Shown here piece by piece: positions 63,590-64,000 of a DNA stretch of 64,000 bases. Position 1 is the first letter of the stretch, and each line of letters starts with the position of its first letter. The DNA is from Orthonyx spaldingii (taxonomy: Eukaryota; Chordata; Aves; Passeriformes; Orthonychidae), in assembly GCA_013397795.1 (NCBI GenBank), contig VZTJ01004198.1, forward strand, positions 1,323,120-1,387,119. Reading direction: 5' to 3'. The notes beneath the pieces were generated by a model. It was not told the DNA's origin and ran no database searches. It saw only the letters and a program-made list of their open reading frames with translations. A program made the translations under genes and the position numbers.

Positions 63590-64000
63590 TCAGACCTCGC
63601 CAGCCGAGGGAAAGCCGGACGGTTTCCGAGCACTAGCCAAGAATTGCCCCTTTCCTCCCTGCGGCTGCCAGGGACGGAGGTCAGCTCCGGAGCCGCCCCT
63701 CTCGGCTGTCACCCCCGGCGCCCCTCGGCCTCTGAAGGGCCGGTTGCTTGCGGCCGCCCCCTCCGAGCCGGCGGGAGGTGCGGGCAGCCCCGCGGGGGCG
63801 AAGCGCCGCTTCCCCTCGCCGGCACGGCGGGCTCCGGGCGGGGACGCCCCACCCACCGCAGCGGGCCGGGGCCGAGCGGCCCCCGGGCGAGCTGCGCACG
63901 GTATTTCGGGGTTCGCCGTCCCCGGGCCGGGGAGCCGCGGGGTCGGGGCGGGCGGGTCTCTGGCTGCAGATCGCGGTCACGGCCCGGCGCACACGCCTCA
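63590..64000 (-). promoter_or_regulatory. CpG island at right edge, probably the YY1 5' region
   Basis: An abrupt change from AT-rich to very GC- and CpG-rich sequence continues to the window end. Given YY1 orientation and the missing exon 1, it is most likely the 5' part of intron 1 next to exon 1 and the promoter. No YY1 N-terminal sequence (acidic, His-rich or Gly-rich tracts) is readable in it, so exon 1 lies beyond. A promoter of a different transcript cannot be excluded. Confidence 0.6.

Noticed and set aside
63590..63992. Open frames in the right-edge CpG island, considered as YY1 exon 1
   Set aside because: The Arg/Pro/Ala-rich translations show none of the acidic, His-rich or Gly-rich features of the YY1 N-terminus. 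High GC content alone keeps frames open.

Overview
The window looks like bird nuclear DNA. It carries several fragments of the avian CR1 retroposon, with its typical 3' end (ATTCTRTG-like tail, and 'ggttggaagggacc' when read from the other strand). The genes are compact, have introns with canonical GT-AG junctions, and have CpG-rich promoters. Nothing bacterial, plasmid-borne or viral is visible. Three protein genes can be assembled exon by exon: SLC25A47 (minus strand, complete), SLC25A29 (plus strand, complete) and YY1 (minus strand, exons 2-5 only). The order and relative orientation are the same as around human YY1-SLC25A29-SLC25A47 on 14q32, so this is conserved amniote microsynteny.

Layout. 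1-9.1 kb: SLC25A47, six coding exons, with the first coding exon (28 nt) isolated 5.6 kb from exon 2. 9.1-23.0 kb: gene-poor spacer between the two divergent carrier genes, holding CR1 pieces, a GAA-type microsatellite and a TTATG microsatellite. 23.0-32.6 kb: SLC25A29, with a CpG-island promoter, four coding exons and a roughly 1.6 kb 3' UTR. 32.6-35.4 kb: spacer between convergent gene ends, with two CR1 fragments in opposite orientation. 35.4-42.1 kb: probable long AT-rich 3' UTR of YY1. 42.1-55.4 kb: YY1 exons 5 to 2, encoding the four C2H2 zinc fingers and the preceding acidic linker. 55.4-64.0 kb: YY1 intron 1, ending in a CpG island at the right edge. YY1 exon 1 (N-terminal activation and Polycomb-recruitment part) was not found and probably lies just beyond the window.

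The two carriers are paralogous mitochondrial inner-membrane transporters. SLC25A29 is known as a basic amino-acid (arginine/lysine) carrier. SLC25A47 is a liver-enriched carrier whose substrate is still debated. Their first three coding exons share intron positions and phases, including a 44-nt exon 2 in both, which points to an old local duplication. YY1 is an unrelated zinc-finger transcription factor. No new biological system was found. The most useful results are the full exon structures, an inverted CR1 pair close to the SLC25A29 promoter, and two CTCF-like motifs inside YY1.
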